From: Porphyra umbilicalis
Taxonomy: Eukaryota > Rhodophyta > Bangiophyceae > Bangiales > Bangiaceae
DNA length: 64,000 bases
Assembly: GCA_002049455.2 (NCBI GenBank)
Contig: KV918950.1
Location: 86,700 to 150,699, forward strand
Reading direction: 5' to 3'
Part shown: positions 11,548 to 23,093 of the stretch, piece by piece
Position numbering within the stretch: position 1 is the stretch's first letter
Layout: every line of letters starts with the position of its first letter
Made by a program: the position numbers and the translations under genes
Notes under the pieces: generated by a model
The model's database searches: none
Told to the model about the DNA's origin: nothing
The model's input: only the letters and a program-made list of their open reading frames with translations

Positions 11548-12443
11548 GGGTGCCAGCCGGCGGCAGCTGCGGCCGCTGACCCTGCGTCTTGGCCACTGCC
11601 ACGCGGGGGGTGCAGCGGCGGGGGGGGGTGGGCGTGGAGCCGCCCAGACTCGTTGTTCAGGAGGCTACTCGAATCCCAGTCCCCCCCCCCATTGGTGGGT
11701 CCTTTTTGTTTCTTTGTTTTGGGAAAATACAATGTGCACTCCCGACACTGTCATTGCGCCATGCTCTGACGCGGCCGACCTCGGGCGTGCCCCGCAAAGT
11801 GGTGCTCTAACCGGGGTTCAAGAAAACGCCCAAATTCGGTGCAATCCGTTGCGGACAGGTTTGTGGACCCCCTCTCAAGGCATCACACGCCCAGCTTTCC
11901 CCCCCGCATTCTCTTCTGCGCTTCCACATCATTGTTTCGGGCGACCGCAGCCGTGCGGACGCGTACGGTGAGAAGCGCCATGCCAAGGGCTACAGCCCTC
12001 TGAAGCGCTGCAGACTGCGGTCTCCCGAAAGGCACGGTCCCGTAGGCCTCAAAACAGATGTCTTAGGGGCCCCACAACACGATGCAGAATCCACGAACGA
12101 ATGTATCGGGCTTTGTGGGAATGCGTGCCGCACAAAAATCTCCCGAATAGGCGTCCTTATCTGACCAAGAAAATTGACCAGACCAGGTCAGCCGACCAAT
12201 GGCCTGAGAAAGGTTGGCCAGCTGCTGCCTCTTCATTGGCTGACCTGCGGGTCGTTGTGCCTACCGAAGCCCTGAAGATATACTGGGAGTGTACGCAATC
12301 ATGGAGAGTGTGACAAATCACGGGGCCCCCTTACAGCGGCGATTCCGATGTGGTCGAGCGAGATTTCTTGGACTTTGGACTGAACGGAGCGCTTCAACAG
12401 GCTCTTTACAAGAATGAAAAGAGACACAAGTCACCATGATCGT
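11548..12443. other. No gene recognised
   Basis: There are short open frames only, with no repeats linking it to the rest of the window. The stretch ends abruptly at the left breakpoint of the segmental duplication. Confidence 0.5.
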
Positions 12444-12570
12444 CAATGTGAGTCGGCCGCTGCGGGTGGCGGGGGCGCTCGCCCTCGCGCCGCTCGTCGA
12501 GCGGTGGCTCGTGCGGCCGGCGCGGGCGGCGATGGAGCGGGCCCGGGGGGGGGGGCCGCCGGCATGGGGG
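12444..12570 (+). pseudogene. 3' terminal fragment of the DUF1279 gene
   Basis: The frame reads NVSRPLRVAGALALAPLVER and WLVRPARAAMERARGGG, which is the C-terminal part of the DUF1279 protein encoded near 56.8-57.4 kb. Over ~95 coding bases I see a single difference from the full gene, a Gly codon changed to Glu. At the end, the TGA that probably closes the full gene is TGG here, so the frame reads on into the GT repeat. There is no 5' part, so this is a truncated copy. Confidence 0.8.
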
Positions 12571-13310
12571 CGTGTGTGTGTGTGTGTGTGTGTGCGTGGG
12601 TGGGTGGAGGTGTGGCTGGGGATTGGGAGGGCGGTAGATCGGCGGGGAGGACCTGCTGAGGGGCGGAAGGGCAGAGACAGTTGATTGTCAGAGGTGGGAT
12701 TTTCCGCTGTGGGCGGTCGTGTGGGGGTGGCAGCAGCGGCACGGCCTCAGTGCGTCCGATGGTTGTCGGTGGAGGGGCGTGGCGGGCTTGGCTTTGGTAG
12801 TAGCAGCAGAAGCGCTCTGCTTTTGTGCATGATCGCGATGGGGGTTTCGCCTGCGTCGACGAGCATCCGCTTGACGCTGATCACTCGCTCTCCCGCAGGG
12901 ACTGCACAGCTGCACAGACGACCCGCGTCGTGGGGCCATCCTGCTACCAGCCCACACCCAGTACAGCCCATTTTTTCCCGGCCCTCTGGCTCCGAGGCCG
13001 TGAGGTAGAGTGAGGGAATGGGCTTCCTTATTTTGCCTGGCAGGTCTTCGTCCATGCTTCTCTGTACGACAAAGAAATAGAATAATACCCCTTTCCTGCC
13101 ACTCTCGACCAATCGAAAGGCTAACTCACGATCCAGAAGACCACCCTCAACTGGGAGTGAGCCGTGCCCCCTCGTCCCGCCAGCAAGCGGCACCGCAGAC
13201 CGCCGACAGTCTGACGGCGACGGCGGCGAAGCGTCGCGGCGCTGGCGCCGCGGGTCGGCAAAGGGACATGGAATTGTGCCAACCAACTCGTAGTGTGGCA
13301 GGCCACTCGC
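12444..13310 (+). repeat. Inverted segmental duplication, copy A
   Basis: These 867 bp are the reverse complement of 56041-56909. The homology breaks sharply at both ends. It starts inside the DUF1279 coding sequence (at CAATGTGAGTCGGCC) and runs through that gene's 3' flank. Differences are about 10 percent in the first 150 bp of flank compared by eye. The copy contains a GT microsatellite (~12568-12594) that matches an AC tract in copy B. Its orientation relative to copy B is inverted, ~44 kb away. Confidence 0.9.
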
Positions 13311-16300
13311 TTTCTGGGGATGGCTCGAATCCTGCATGCTCTTGAGGAACGATCTCGCAGTAGAGAATCGCCAACAAGCGCCAAGCAAGAAAAAAACACA
13401 TTGGGAGAATGCCCCTGAGTTGCTTGTTTATCTGTCAAAGAGGTAGCAAAAACCTACCAGGCACAGTCGTGTCGCGGCCGTCGATGTCCGTCTCGCGTCT
13501 TGCTATCTGAGGAAGCACAATCGGTGGTATTCATGACAACTGTCGGCCGGCGACTCTAAAGTCAGCTCCCGCGGGTTGATCGCGCTCCAGCACCGCTTGA
13601 AACTCATGAAGTTCTCCATCTCCGTAGCCCAGGAGAGGTAGGGGTCAACGTCGCGCTTCGGTACCCGGAGAACCCCATCCCCGCCCATCTTGCCGCCCGG
13701 TTTGTCTTGTCCACCGAGCTCCGCGACTTGACCGCCGCTTCCTTGTCGCCCGAAGGAAAGACGCCCCCCCCAAGCCCCGCAGCTTAAACGCCGCGCACGC
13801 ACCTCGCGAGGAGATGCCCTTACCGCGCGCCCCGCGACTTGACCGCCGCGTCCCCCCCCCCGGGGGTGCCCAGCCCCAAGGCACACCCATGAAGACCACC
13901 ACGGGGACCTGGGCCCATAACCTGTTGGATCCCTGAGAGAGGTAGCCACCGCGCGCACACCTTCGTAACGACATACGTCCGCCCCCGCTCGTCAGCGGGT
14001 CGGAGTGGGGAGCCAAAGTCTCTACCGAGCGTTTTGGGCTACCTCGCCCCTCCTTACGCCCCTGTTGTACCGGCGCTGCTCGCACCTGCCCCCAGCGCAC
14101 CAGCCCCCGCCGGCGCACAGAGCTCCCCGTCCGGGCACCCCCGTGCCCCCGCACGCTCTCCCCACGTGCTCCCCCGCGCTCCCGAGCCTGGTCCGACGCA
14201 CGCCCTCCCCGCGTGCTCCCCCCCCCGCGCCGTCGCACCCGAGCCGGCTCATCCCGTGCCCGCGTGCCCGTGCGCCACGTAGTGCCGATATGGCGGTAGC
14301 CGCCAGGAGGCTTCCCCCCCCTGGGGCTCAAATCCGTCCCTGATCGTGTCGTGTCAGCCAGCCAATGAATCGCCGGGATCCCGTTTCTTGGACCATCCGT
14401 GACCAATCAATTGACTTGCCCTTGTAAGCCGCGAATGCCAGGGCAGAGGCGAACCCACTGGGGCATGCCCCAAAGGGGCAAAGCGTGACGCCAGACCACG
14501 CCCGAGGGGGCAAGACGGGACGCCAGACCACGTTCCGCCTCCCCCGCCGCGCCGCATCGCGGCGCGCTTGTCTCCGCGCCTCCACGCGGCGCGTCCCTTT
14601 GGCCGCACCCGCCGCGCCCCCGCGCGCCGCAGCCCCAGCCGCGTCCCCACGCGGCCTGCCCCCCGCGTGCCACTGTATTGCTCATGCAGTGTCACGCGGG
14701 GTTCCGCCGCACCTAAGCCGAAGCGGCAGTCGTGGCGGGCATAGAGGCCCCCGCGTCAGGTGTGGCCGGCCCCGGGCCGGGCGCCCCGTCCCCGCCTTGC
14801 GTGCGGCCGCCGTCTGGCCCTGGCGCCAACATATCCCATTCGTTGAGACCCCTGAGAACAGGAATCTTTTTGTCTGGCGATAGCTCGGCCGCATCAACAG
14901 CTTTTTGCAAGAGGATTTCTTGTGCGCAATAGAAGCCCACTCGACATCCTTGTTCCAGAAAATGGAACACATTGGCACTCGGGAAGCGTCTCAACGTCGT
15001 GCCTGAACTCAACACCACACTGACTCTGAGAGCTTTTTGCTGTCCCTACCCGACAAGAAAACACGCCAACAAGGGATTTGACCTCCAGCCGATGTCCTTA
15101 TATCCTATCAAGTCGTACTGGCCTGTGGTGGCGGTATTCCAGCTGGTATGAAGGTCTGCAGCGGCCCGCCCAGATGGTCGTAGCAAAGAAGCGCAGAGAA
15201 TCTTGCAACGCTTGAAAATCGTTCATCCGAACCGTGGGGCTACTTTGAAGATTTCTTGATCCGCCGAGTGCTCGTTTTTGATCGGAGCTCTGGCTCGGCG
15301 AGCCTTGACACTCAGTCGCTGCGCGCACGGTTTTTATGTGCCACAGCCCTGCGTAGTGGCGGCTGCTGTGGCCGACTGAACTCTATTGCTGCGCCATGTT
15401 ATGGAGAGTGGTTATGAAGAGTGGTTATAACGAGTGGTTATGACGAGTGGGTATGACGAGTGGGGGGCGGTGGGAGGCGGCGACCGCGGAAAAGGGGGGG
15501 AGGATGAGGGGGGACCTGGAAAAACATCGGGGGGGGGGGGGGGTGGGGGGCGGGGGTGGGGGGGGGGCGTCGGCGTGCGCGTGGCGGAGACTGAAAGCAA
15601 ATGGGACACGAGCGTCAAACGACAAAAAAACCCATGTACTCGGGGGCGGCGCGGCAGACCCGCGGGGATGCCGCCACCTCGGGGCGTCGACCACCGCACG
15701 GTCGGCGCGGGACGTGGTCGGCGCGCAACGGCGGCGGCGGTGCGCGGAGCGCCGCGCGCCGCCGCGCGCGCGGCACGGCCCGCCGGCGCACGGTGCGCGC
15801 TGCCGCCCGCCCCTGTCACGGCGCCCGCCATGAGGAACCCAATTGTCGGCCGCCGCGATGGCGACCGCCGCCGCGCCGGCCGCCACCGCCACCCCCCATC
15901 GCCGCCCCGTGCGCGCCCCCACCCCCACCCACCACCCACCGCCGGTGCGACCACCCGTGGACGCGCGCGCCGGCGCCGGCTTCCGCCGCAACACGGGCGC
16001 GCGGCGGACCGCGCCACGGCCGCGGGGACCGCATCGCACGTTCGGGAACGTCCCGACGCCACCCAGCGCCGGGCGGTTCACGCGCCCCCGCACGGCAGCG
16101 GCAGCGGCGGCTGGAGGGCAGAGGCTACCACCCCCCGCGCCGCCGGGGCTGCAGTCACCCCGCTGCCCCCCCCCAAGCCCTCCCTCTTTCACTGATTGAC
16201 CACATGGTCGCGCAGAACGGCGGTGGAAGAACCTTCCCCCCCCCTCCCATCCCCCCGCCAGCCCACCGGCGCGTCCGCCGGCGGCCCGAGTTGCCGATTC

Positions 16301-16568
16301 TGCCGCGCGTGCGAGTCCCGCCCGTGTTGGTGGTTGGCCCGGATGGTTACCTGCATGGACGCGCCGATTTAGTCGAATGAAGGGGATCGGGGGGCGCCCG
16401 TCCACCGCCGCCGCGACGCGCGTCGCCGCCGCCCAGGGCGTGGCGCCGCTGCGCGAGGATGGCGCAAGAAGGGGGAGGAGGACGAGGACGCGGAGTGAAG
16501 GCGACTTGGTCTGTGTGATCATGCATTGATCTGGGCGTCGACAGAGAGATGTCTTCAGTGAATGATAG
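13311..16568. other. Low-complexity, mostly non-coding stretch
   Basis: GC-rich DNA with a C run near 13855 and G runs at ~15531-15563. A 13-bp unit (GTGGTTATGACGA and variants) is repeated four times at 15408-15459. Long frames at 13645-14406 and 15412-16522 are Arg/Pro/Gly/Ala-rich on every strand and appear to follow base composition. One stretch, 14713-15328 on the minus strand, looks more protein-like and is listed separately. Confidence 0.5.
14713..15328 (-). pseudogene. Unidentified coding remnant, possibly transposon-derived
   Basis: Two neighbouring reverse-strand frames have ordinary amino-acid composition in an otherwise skewed region. The first reads VRMNDFQALQDSLRFFATTI then SYQLEYRHHRPVRLDRI before a stop. 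The second reads SGTTLRRFPSANVFHFLEQG, then CRVGFYCAQEILLQKAV and RGLNEWDMLAPG. They are in different frames, so the gene is broken. I do not recognise the family; a gag-like transposon protein is possible. Confidence 0.3.
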
Positions 16569-17282
16569 TTCCCTGGCCTTTAGAACAGGGTGCTCTCAAA
16601 GTGTAGTGATGCACACATATACTTAGATAACGGGACTTGCTCTCCGTTTCAGAGGTGGTAGTCTGCAGTCGTGTCCTCAGAGATCTGAGGGCGTGTCAGC
16701 GTTGGAAGGGTCGCGATGACGCTAAAATTGAATGGAGTTACGTGGCTGAGAAGGACTCTCCTGCCACAAGGGTCACAGAGCCCGGACGGCATCTGCCCTT
16801 CTGCCCCCCCCCACCGCCCCGAGTGGCGCACGGCGACCGCGCGCAGCGACTTCCGGCGTTCGACGCGCCCACGATGACCCGCGAGTGATCACTCCTGCGC
16901 GCCGACTTCTGTTGCAACAGCGCGTCGGCGGTTGCTGACGCCCCCTAGTGGCGCGGTTGGAGGCACCCCATCGCGCGGCGAATAGGCCCATCCGCCCGCC
17001 CATGCGCCGTGTCGGCCGCCCGGCCCGCCGTGCGCAGGTGCGCTGCGCGGCGGAGTGACGGCCTCTCCTGTGGGCCTCGCGCGACGCCGGCGGGCCGCCG
17101 CCGCCGCGGTGGCGGCGGCGGCACCCCTTTCCGCGCCCCACATTCTCCCCACCACGGCAGCGTGGCTGTACGTGCCCCCGTGCGCGCTCGCGGCTATGAA
17201 GCCGGCCGGCGTGCTCGGTGTCGATGCGTCGCCGAGCGCGCCACCGCCCTGAAGGCCAGGGTATTGCACGCACGTGCCTGGA
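16569..17282 (+). repeat. R710 dispersed repeat, copy A (full length)
   Basis: This 714-bp copy begins TTCCCTGGCCTTTAG(A/G)ACAGGG and ends GCACGCACGTGCCTGGA. Six copies of the family lie in the window. The 5' end can form a short CCCTG/CAGGG hairpin, and the termini share only TTCC in inverted order. It has no open frame conserved between copies, so it is a non-autonomous element of unknown class. Confidence 0.85.
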
Positions 17283-18733
17283 GATTTTAGAGCGTCCCCA
17301 CCAAGGGATCCAAACACCCAAACGCCTAAAATTGGCACGGTTTTGCCAAACGGGCAATGGTGGCTGGGATGCGATCCAAATAGGATTTAGAGGGGATAAC
17401 TATGGTTGGAATAATGCACGTGAAACTTTCACTGTATCAGTGCACACAATGGATCGGCAGACTATAATTATGCAACATGTGCACCACGTGTTGGTAGTTG
17501 CTATCCATTTACTCATGCAAAGATGAAGTCAAGTACTATATATGAAAGTCGGCGCTGAGAGAGGGGGGGCGGGGGCGTCGGGGGTGGGAGTTGTCCGGGT
17601 GTGGCGGGCTGGGTGGCCTGGACGTGGGGGGGAGTAGGCCCCTGTTGTGCGCCCCGCTCTTATGTGGAGGGGGAAGGTAGGCGGTGAGCGACGGCCGCGC
17701 ACGAGTACTGTGCATCTGGGAGGGGGGTCCTGGCAGGCGGTGGGCAGTGTGGCGTGCGGGGCAGGCACGGTCGCCCGGCGGGAGCTGTGCCCGCAGGCCC
17801 CCCCAGTGCTTCAGCCACGACGCGCTTTGGCGACACAGCCAGTGCCGCCGCCCACCGCAAAATGGGTGCCTGGCATCGCCCGCAGCGCCGCCCCCCCCAG
17901 CGAAACGGCTGCCTGGCATAGAGTGCAGCTCCCCCTTCTCCCGGGAAACGGCTGTCTGGCATTGCCCGCAGCGCCACCGTACGCTCGCGCCATTGCCGGT
18001 GACAAGGTAGATCGCCAGGCGAAACGGTCGGAGTACATTTGGATATATGTTGAAACGTGGAACGCATAAGTCTTTCACAAATACATAGTAGAACTATACT
18101 GTCAGCCATATCATAATTATACTGATTTGAACCCTTCAGAAAACACCGTAAACTTGCAACCCTGGATCCAAAACTAGGGTGGAACGGTCCAAAAGCAGGC
18201 CATCCTCACATATTCTAGTCGCCTAATCGACCTCGTGTCCATGACATCTTCAACGGCAGAGCCAGTCCAAACGGGCCCGTTAGGAGGCGCGCCACTCCGA
18301 ACAAACCTGTTTGGATGCGCCCCCAACAGTTTGGCCATCCCCTGATTCCATTTTGAGCCAACCTTCGCCAATGGAACGCGTGACCCGTGGCATGCAAACA
18401 GTGATATGGCGATCGGCCATCCACCGAGATTCTTTGTCGCGCATTCGTGGACGGTCTGTCGGCCACGAAAGAGGCCCGCCCATAGTGAGCATCAAGGGGA
18501 GCCCAAGATTGAGACGTGACCTTTTTGGTTTGGATCGACGTTTGGAGAGCCAGTGACAGGGCCACACGTTGGGCACTCGTGACGTTTGGCTTTGGCTTTT
18601 GGCTCCATTGGTGGAGAGGCTCTTAGCATGTCAAGAGCGCTTGCGTGGTGCCTGCGCTTCAATTCTGATGCGCGGCGCTTCCGGCACCGAAGATCCTTGG
18701 ATGGTCGCGCGAGCATCGCGTGATGATCTCATG
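17283..18733. other. No gene recognised; contains a 42-bp minisatellite
   Basis: Three imperfect ~42-bp units built on AAACGGCTGCCTGGCAT occupy about 17860-17980. The rest is AT-richer unique sequence with only short frames. Confidence 0.5.
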
Positions 18734-19124
18734 TTCCCTGGCCTTGAGGACAGGGTGCTCTCAAAGTGTAGTGATGCACATATATACTTAGATAACGGGA
18801 CTTGCTCTCCGTTTTAGAGCTGGCAGTCTGCATTCCTGTCCTCAGGGATCTGAGGGCGTGTCAGTGTTGGAAGGGTCTCGATGACGCTAAAAGCGAATGG
18901 ATTAACGTGGCTGAGAAGGACTGTCCTGCAACATGGGTCACTGGGCCCGGACGGCGCCTGCCCCCGTGCCCCCTCTACCGCCTCCAGTTGCGCACGGTGA
19001 CCGCGCGCAGCGACTTCCGGGGCTTGACGCGCCCACCATGACTCGCGGGTGATCGTGCCTGCGCGCCGTCTTCTGTTGCGGCGGCGCATCGGCGGTTTCT
19101 GACGCCATCTAGTGGCGCTGTTAC
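18734..19124 (+). repeat. R710 repeat, copy B: 5' half, interrupted by a retrotransposon
   Basis: It matches the 5' half of the family and stops at GGCGCTGTTAC, immediately before the LTR at 19125. The missing 3' half resumes at 29200 with the same GTTAC. The reading CCTTGAGGACAGG near the 5' end is shared with copy E but not with copies A or D, which makes B plus C the partner of E in the large inverted repeat. Confidence 0.85.
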
Positions 19125-19519
19125 TGCGGTATTAATAAGGTTAGTTAAATTACCAGTGTACTGAGACCGACCGTAGCCAAGCAATAAAGCGAGTTCTATC
19201 GCCGTCGCGGCGAGGAAGAAATACTTTTTGTTGAAGGGCATCCGATGGGGAGCCGGGTGGTGCCCACGACGGCGACCCAGGACCCACGGTGATTTAATAC
19301 GAACGAGGGCACCGGTCGATCGACCGCCGGATCAAAAGCGATCGTAATGAGTGCCGGCAAACAGACAAGACAGGCAAGCAAACAAACAATAAAAAATGAA
19401 CAATGCCAAAGTATCCACTAAAGGGCGTGCCACAGACCAATTCCCACAATACATGGGCTTTGGCCTGTCAAGGAGGCTACTCGTGGTCAATTGCCAATTG
19501 GGAGCGGAGATATGCTACA
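19125..19519 (-). repeat. Chromovirus 3' LTR
   Basis: Forward-strand ends are TGCGGTATTAATAAGG and GGAGATATGCTACA. It is paired with 28804-29199. I saw no strong polypurine tract on its internal side. Confidence 0.9.
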
Positions 19520-20829
19520 TACCTTCAACGCGAGATTCGAACCGTCCCGGTGAGATCCGAGAATGGTGGAACCCGATTGGGCGATCGCGGACTCTTACGG
19601 GCTCGCGCTGGCGTGACCGCCCGGGAGGCGGGAGTCGCGAAGGGGCGCCGATCCGTCCCAATCGGGGAGGGGTGGCGGTTCGCCGGCATCGGCCGCGACC
19701 GTCCGATCACGCACGCGCGTGCGTGCGTGGCGGGCAGCTTGATCTGCGGGTCAGATCGACGCTTACGCGTAGGCGTGCCCGCGCGGGCGGTTCCACGAGT
19801 GTGGGTACCTTAGTTCGGGGGCGGGCGCGGGGGCCAGGGTTAAGACCCGTGTTCGCGGCGGCGCGTCGAGCAGCACGTGCTGGGGTGACCATCGTCGGTG
19901 CCGTGTGGCGCCAGCTTCGTCGGGGGTTGACTACTCCGGCGACCAGGCGAAAGCCGGGACGCGGGTTCGTGTTACCGAGGGGGGGGGGGGGGGGGGGGGG
20001 GGTGCGTACCCTAAGGCCGTTTACCACCGTGTCTTGTGCGGGTCTGCGTTTGTCGGCACGAAGCCATCCCGTGTCATCGTGCTCGCGCACAGGTTGAGGC
20101 CTGGCCCTGTCCTAAGTATCGTTTTCAGCTTCGGGTACGGTATATACAAATCCTCGAATTCGAGTACGAGTGCTGGCCACGTCTATCTTCACGTGTATCA
20201 ATACGAAATATACCTTGAGAACACGGGTAGGAATCAATTCCGAAATTGATTGACTTCGAACAGCTGCCAACCTTTAGAAGCGCCAAGCGCCTATTTTTCC
20301 CGAGCATCTCGGATCCGTTCCGTCACGTGAGTCATCCTGTTTGCGGTGTTTTCAACAGCCTGCGTGAGAATTCTAACGGGCGCCCTTTGGCGAGCACACC
20401 ACGGTTCGGAAAATCCACCCCAACTAGAACCGTTGTAATATTAAAATCCAGTTCAAAGATGAACTGGTATTTAGCGGAGGTGAAACGACATAATTGCATT
20501 CGAATGGCGCGGTCTTCTGGCTTTAACTCCGCTCTCGGTCGGAACTGATAGATACCCACGGCTACCTACTCAATTGTTCATTTGGGTGTGGGTGCCAGCC
20601 GCCTTCCTGGCTACGGGTACGGGAGTTCAGACACTTACACCTGTAAAAACACCTACTCACAATATACGTATGGTAGGGCCTGGTTGAGGCCTAATGGCAA
20701 AGCTTGAGTTGGGGCGCTCTATCGCGAGGTGGCCAACCGCGAGGTCAAGAACCCGGTGAGTGTGGGGGGGGGGGGGGTGGGGGGGGGGAGCGGGGCGGCC
20801 GGGGGCGACGTGCCCGGCGGCGGCGGCGC
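19520..20829. other. Chromovirus 3' internal region, no gene recognised
   Basis: GC-rich in its first part, with a ~22-nt G run near 19980-20002, then an AT-richer part at ~20110-20660. No recognisable frame occurs. It may be material captured by or inserted into the element. Confidence 0.5.
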
Positions 20830-21131
20830 GCAGCGGCGGCAAGGGCGGCAAGTCGAATGGGCGGCAAGGGCGGAAAGGTCGGCAAGGGCAGCAAGGGCGG
20901 CAAGGCGCAAGGACGGCAAGGTCGGCAAGGTCAGAATTGCGGGCGGCGCGCTCTGCGGCAAGGCGCAAAGGCGGCAAGGGCGGAAGTTCCGGCGGTGCGG
21001 GCGGCGCGCCTGGTGTCCAAGCACGGCGGCGGAACGGGCGGCAAGTCCGGCGGTGCGGGCGGCGCGCCTGGTGTCCAAGAACGGCGGCGGCAAGGGCGGC
21101 AAGCCCGGCTGTGCGGGCGGCGCGCCCGTTT
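20830..21131. repeat. Minisatellite inside the chromovirus (9-bp and ~57-bp units)
   Basis: The left part is built from GGCAAGGGC-type 9-mers. The right part has two to three units of ~57 bp containing TGCGGGCGGCGCGCCTGGTG. All frames give Gly/Ala/Arg-rich sequence. Confidence 0.75.
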
Positions 21132-21942
21132 GTTGTGGTTTCTGCCCGCAAAGCCGACGGGGCACCGCCCCGTCAGAAAACCTAGCACAGGATGCGAAGC
21201 GACACAAAGGAGAAAGAACACGAACGCCTGGATCACAGGGCGCGGAGCGCACCAGAACGCCGGAACTAACGCGAACGCAACGCTGATTTATTCGAGTACG
21301 CACGATGACCCCAAAGCATACTCTCATACACCCTCAGAAACAAGACGCAGGACGTGCACAATCCCGACCCAGGAAGAGATGGTCGTAGGGGGGCCGGGGC
21401 CCGGCGGGCCACGGTCCCTGATGCGGGGTCCTGGTGGCCCCTGCCACGGATCAAGGGACCTCCTTCCACTGGACGAGAGATATGGTCCATGGATTTAAGC
21501 CAGCTTGGACTGAAATTTCCCAATACATCACTAGGGACTTATCCCCAGATTTTCACGTCTCCGATCGAAGTCCTCATGGGATATCGACAGTGGCTGAGAT
21601 TTATTCCTGGCCCCGGACTTTTCTCCGGTCAAAGAAGCTTCCACAAGCTTCCACGCCCCTCTAGGGGGCCCGGATCGAGAGGTCGCGTGGCCCCTCGTCC
21701 GCGTCAGGCCCTGCCCCACTCGGCCTCTGGGGAAGGGGGCTGTAAGCCTCGGGGGCGGCCCTAAGACCCACCTGGCATGCGCTCCGAAGGGGCGCCGCAC
21801 ACCGCACCCTCTAGGGGCATTGCGTGTGTGCTCGCGGCCGCTCCCCCGGTTCAAACCGGGGGGGGTATCGCGTCATCAGAGGAGAGGGGGTTTCCCCAAC
21901 ACCGCTGGCCAAGCGCGGCGGCGGCAACGGCGGCGGCGCCGG

Positions 21943-22154
21943 TGATTTGCCTTGCAGCGCGGCTACAATGGCCGGCGTCGCGGGCGATTTGCCTTGCGGC
22001 GCGGGTGACAACGGCCGGCGGCGCGGGCGATTTGCATTGCGGCGCGGGCAGTTTGCCTTGCGGCGCGGCGACAACGGCCGGCGTCCCGGGCGATTTGCCT
22101 TGCGGCGCAGGCAAGGGCGGCAACGGCCGGCGACGCGGGCAATTCGCCTTGCGG
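21943..22154. repeat. Minisatellite inside the chromovirus (~42-bp unit)
   Basis: Five units begin GATTTGCCTTGCGGCGCGG or a variant and continue with GACAACGGCCGGCG. Unit lengths are 21-49 bp. It is non-coding. Confidence 0.8.
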
Positions 22155-22476
22155 CTACGTACGGAGGCGAAAAGGGTGTATACCCAGGTACCAGCATGGT
22201 TGACCCCGCAGCGATGGCGGTGGACGGCGGCAACGCCAACGGCGAGGCGCATGTGGCTCACGCCGTTGCGGGTGACGGACCCGAAGTCTATCGGTCCACC
22301 GACCCGGAGATGTGAGTCAGCCTCAGCCTCGCGGCTCGTTCTACGCGCACGTTGGCCCGACCGAGGTGGTCGATGGGGTCCCGGTCAATTCTGACTAGAG
22401 TCTGTACGACATTTTCGTCCGCAACCGCGCTCGCGCGCACACTCGGGTTTTCTACTGTGCATTTCTCTGTCAGTCA

Positions 22477-22850
22477 TCATAGCGATGTAGGAAGTGGCAG
22501 GCAAGCATGGGCCATGGTGAAGGACTTGCATCCCTCGCATCTGTTGATGAAATGACTTGGTACTCGAAACATGCGCGTACGGCGGTAGCGTACCAACTGG
22601 TGTTGGTCAATTGTAGTATGACCACGGTTGCTTCCTCTCTGGTTGTCACCAAGCGTTGAAGGACTAAGTCCAAGTGTTGTACCGGGGGTACCAGAAACCC
22701 GTTGGGGAGCACTGGAACAGAAGGATCGCTCCCGATCAGTGTCGCCTGCGCGGATTTTGGCCTCACATATGTGTACGGACCGTAAACACGGTTCAGCCGC
22801 GGGAAATGCCACAAGAAAAGTTGGGGATCATACGCATAGTTGCTCGTCAT
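22477..22850 (-). pseudogene. Possible retroelement remnant
   Basis: A 126-codon reverse frame reads LNRVYGPYTYVRPKSAQ and later NGFLVPPVQHLDLVLQRL then ATVVILQLTNTSWYATAV. The order G-P-x-T followed by a PP(W)-x-L and A-T-V-I-x-x-x-W-Y segment recalls the domain after RNase H in some DIRS-like or related retroelements. The conserved Asp and Trp residues are largely lost. It lies between the chromodomain and the 3' LTR, so it would be a nested or captured fragment. The call is weak. Confidence 0.3.
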
Positions 22851-23093
22851 GGACGGCAGAGTGGACTTAAGCCATGCGACAGGAAGTACTTCCTTAATTG
22901 CGGCGGCGGTAGTTGAATCTGTTCACGAGACATCGGCATGGATAACTCCGTCACCGGTAACATGGACATGTTGGATAGTGGGTATTCACGTGGAGTCCAT
23001 GACAATGTTGGCCACGGTTGTGAGCCCGGCCTGTCGGCGACTTCGTCGCGTTGGCGTTTGCCATTCGTACCCTGGTACATGCTTCTTCTTCTG

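Noticed and set aside
12747-13388. ORF shared by both copies of the segmental duplication (also within 55468-56664)
   Set aside because: Differences between the copies change amino acids as often as not, and no domain is visible; it is open because the duplicated flank is.
15412-16522. Overlapping minus frames of 216 and 365 codons
   Set aside because: Low complexity, ending in C runs, with no motif; opposite frames are equally open.
19520-19545. tRNA-like B-box (GGTTCGAATCTC on the minus strand) next to the 3' LTR
   Set aside because: The adjoining bases do not form a T-stem or acceptor stem, so neither a tRNA gene nor a primer site is supported.
20830-22154. Regularly spaced repeats resembling a CRISPR array
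   Set aside because: Units are contiguous and variable in length with no unique spacers, in a eukaryotic retrotransposon; they are minisatellites.
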